A stretch of 7,046 nt of DNA from an uncultured Phycisphaerales bacterium (GTDB lineage Bacteria; Planctomycetota; Phycisphaerae; Phycisphaerales; SM1A02), in the NCBI GenBank assembly GCA_946886375.1, contig CAMPIL010000188.1, positions 1-7,046 on the forward strand. Direction: 5' to 3'. A program made the translations under genes and the position numbers. Of the stretch, positions 6,047 through 7,046 are shown in pieces; positions within the stretch are counted from its first letter, which is position 1, and every line of letters begins with the position of its first letter. The notes under the pieces were generated by a model. That model saw only the letters and a list, made by a program, of their open reading frames with translations, did not search any database and was not told the origin of the DNA.

Positions 6047-7046
<1,000 letters not shown>

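Overview
This 7-kb, GC-rich bacterial window carries the tuf–rpmG–tRNA-Trp–secE–nusG block, all on the minus strand. A three-gene unit follows it (two ExbD/TolR-family proteins and a large exported TPR protein), and a plus-strand gene of unknown function converges on that unit. The make-up best fits the Planctomycetota, perhaps a Phycisphaerae-like lineage. The reasons are paired ExbD genes coupled to a big TPR protein, a small L33 with degraded zinc ligands, and a planctomycete-like EF-Tu sequence. This placement is an inference from recognition, not from a search.

Layout read along the minus strand (right to left): tuf, 5'-truncated by the window edge (6047-7046); a spacer with a perfect 16-bp hairpin and a 12-bp direct repeat (5955-6046); rpmG, ribosomal protein L33, 59 aa (5775-5954); a spacer that can fold into a branched structure (5728-5771); tRNA-Trp(CCA) (5645-5717); a spacer with an interrupted palindrome (5597-5635); secE (5147-5566); nusG (4446-5087); a 98-bp gap; exbD copy 1 (3883-4347); exbD copy 2 (3362-3886); and the TPR protein (759-3365). 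The last three genes are joined by two ATGA start/stop overlaps, so they are very probably one translationally coupled unit. On the plus strand, an uncharacterised coding region enters from the left edge and stops at 742, 16 bp from the TPR stop codon.

How the genes work together: EF-Tu, L33 and tRNA-Trp serve translation, SecE serves protein export, and NusG serves transcription elongation and coupling. This is the classic block that in most bacteria leads into rplK-rplA-rplJ-rplL-rpoB. Here rplK is absent after nusG. In its place are two single-pass inner-membrane proteins of the proton-driven ExbD/TolR type and a probable periplasmic helical-repeat protein. No ExbB/TolQ channel partner is in the window.

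I see no mobile element, CRISPR array, phage gene or obvious new defence system. The items most worth a second look are the operon junction, the ExbB-less double-ExbD/TPR unit, and the structured or repeated intergenic sequences around tRNA-Trp and rpmG.
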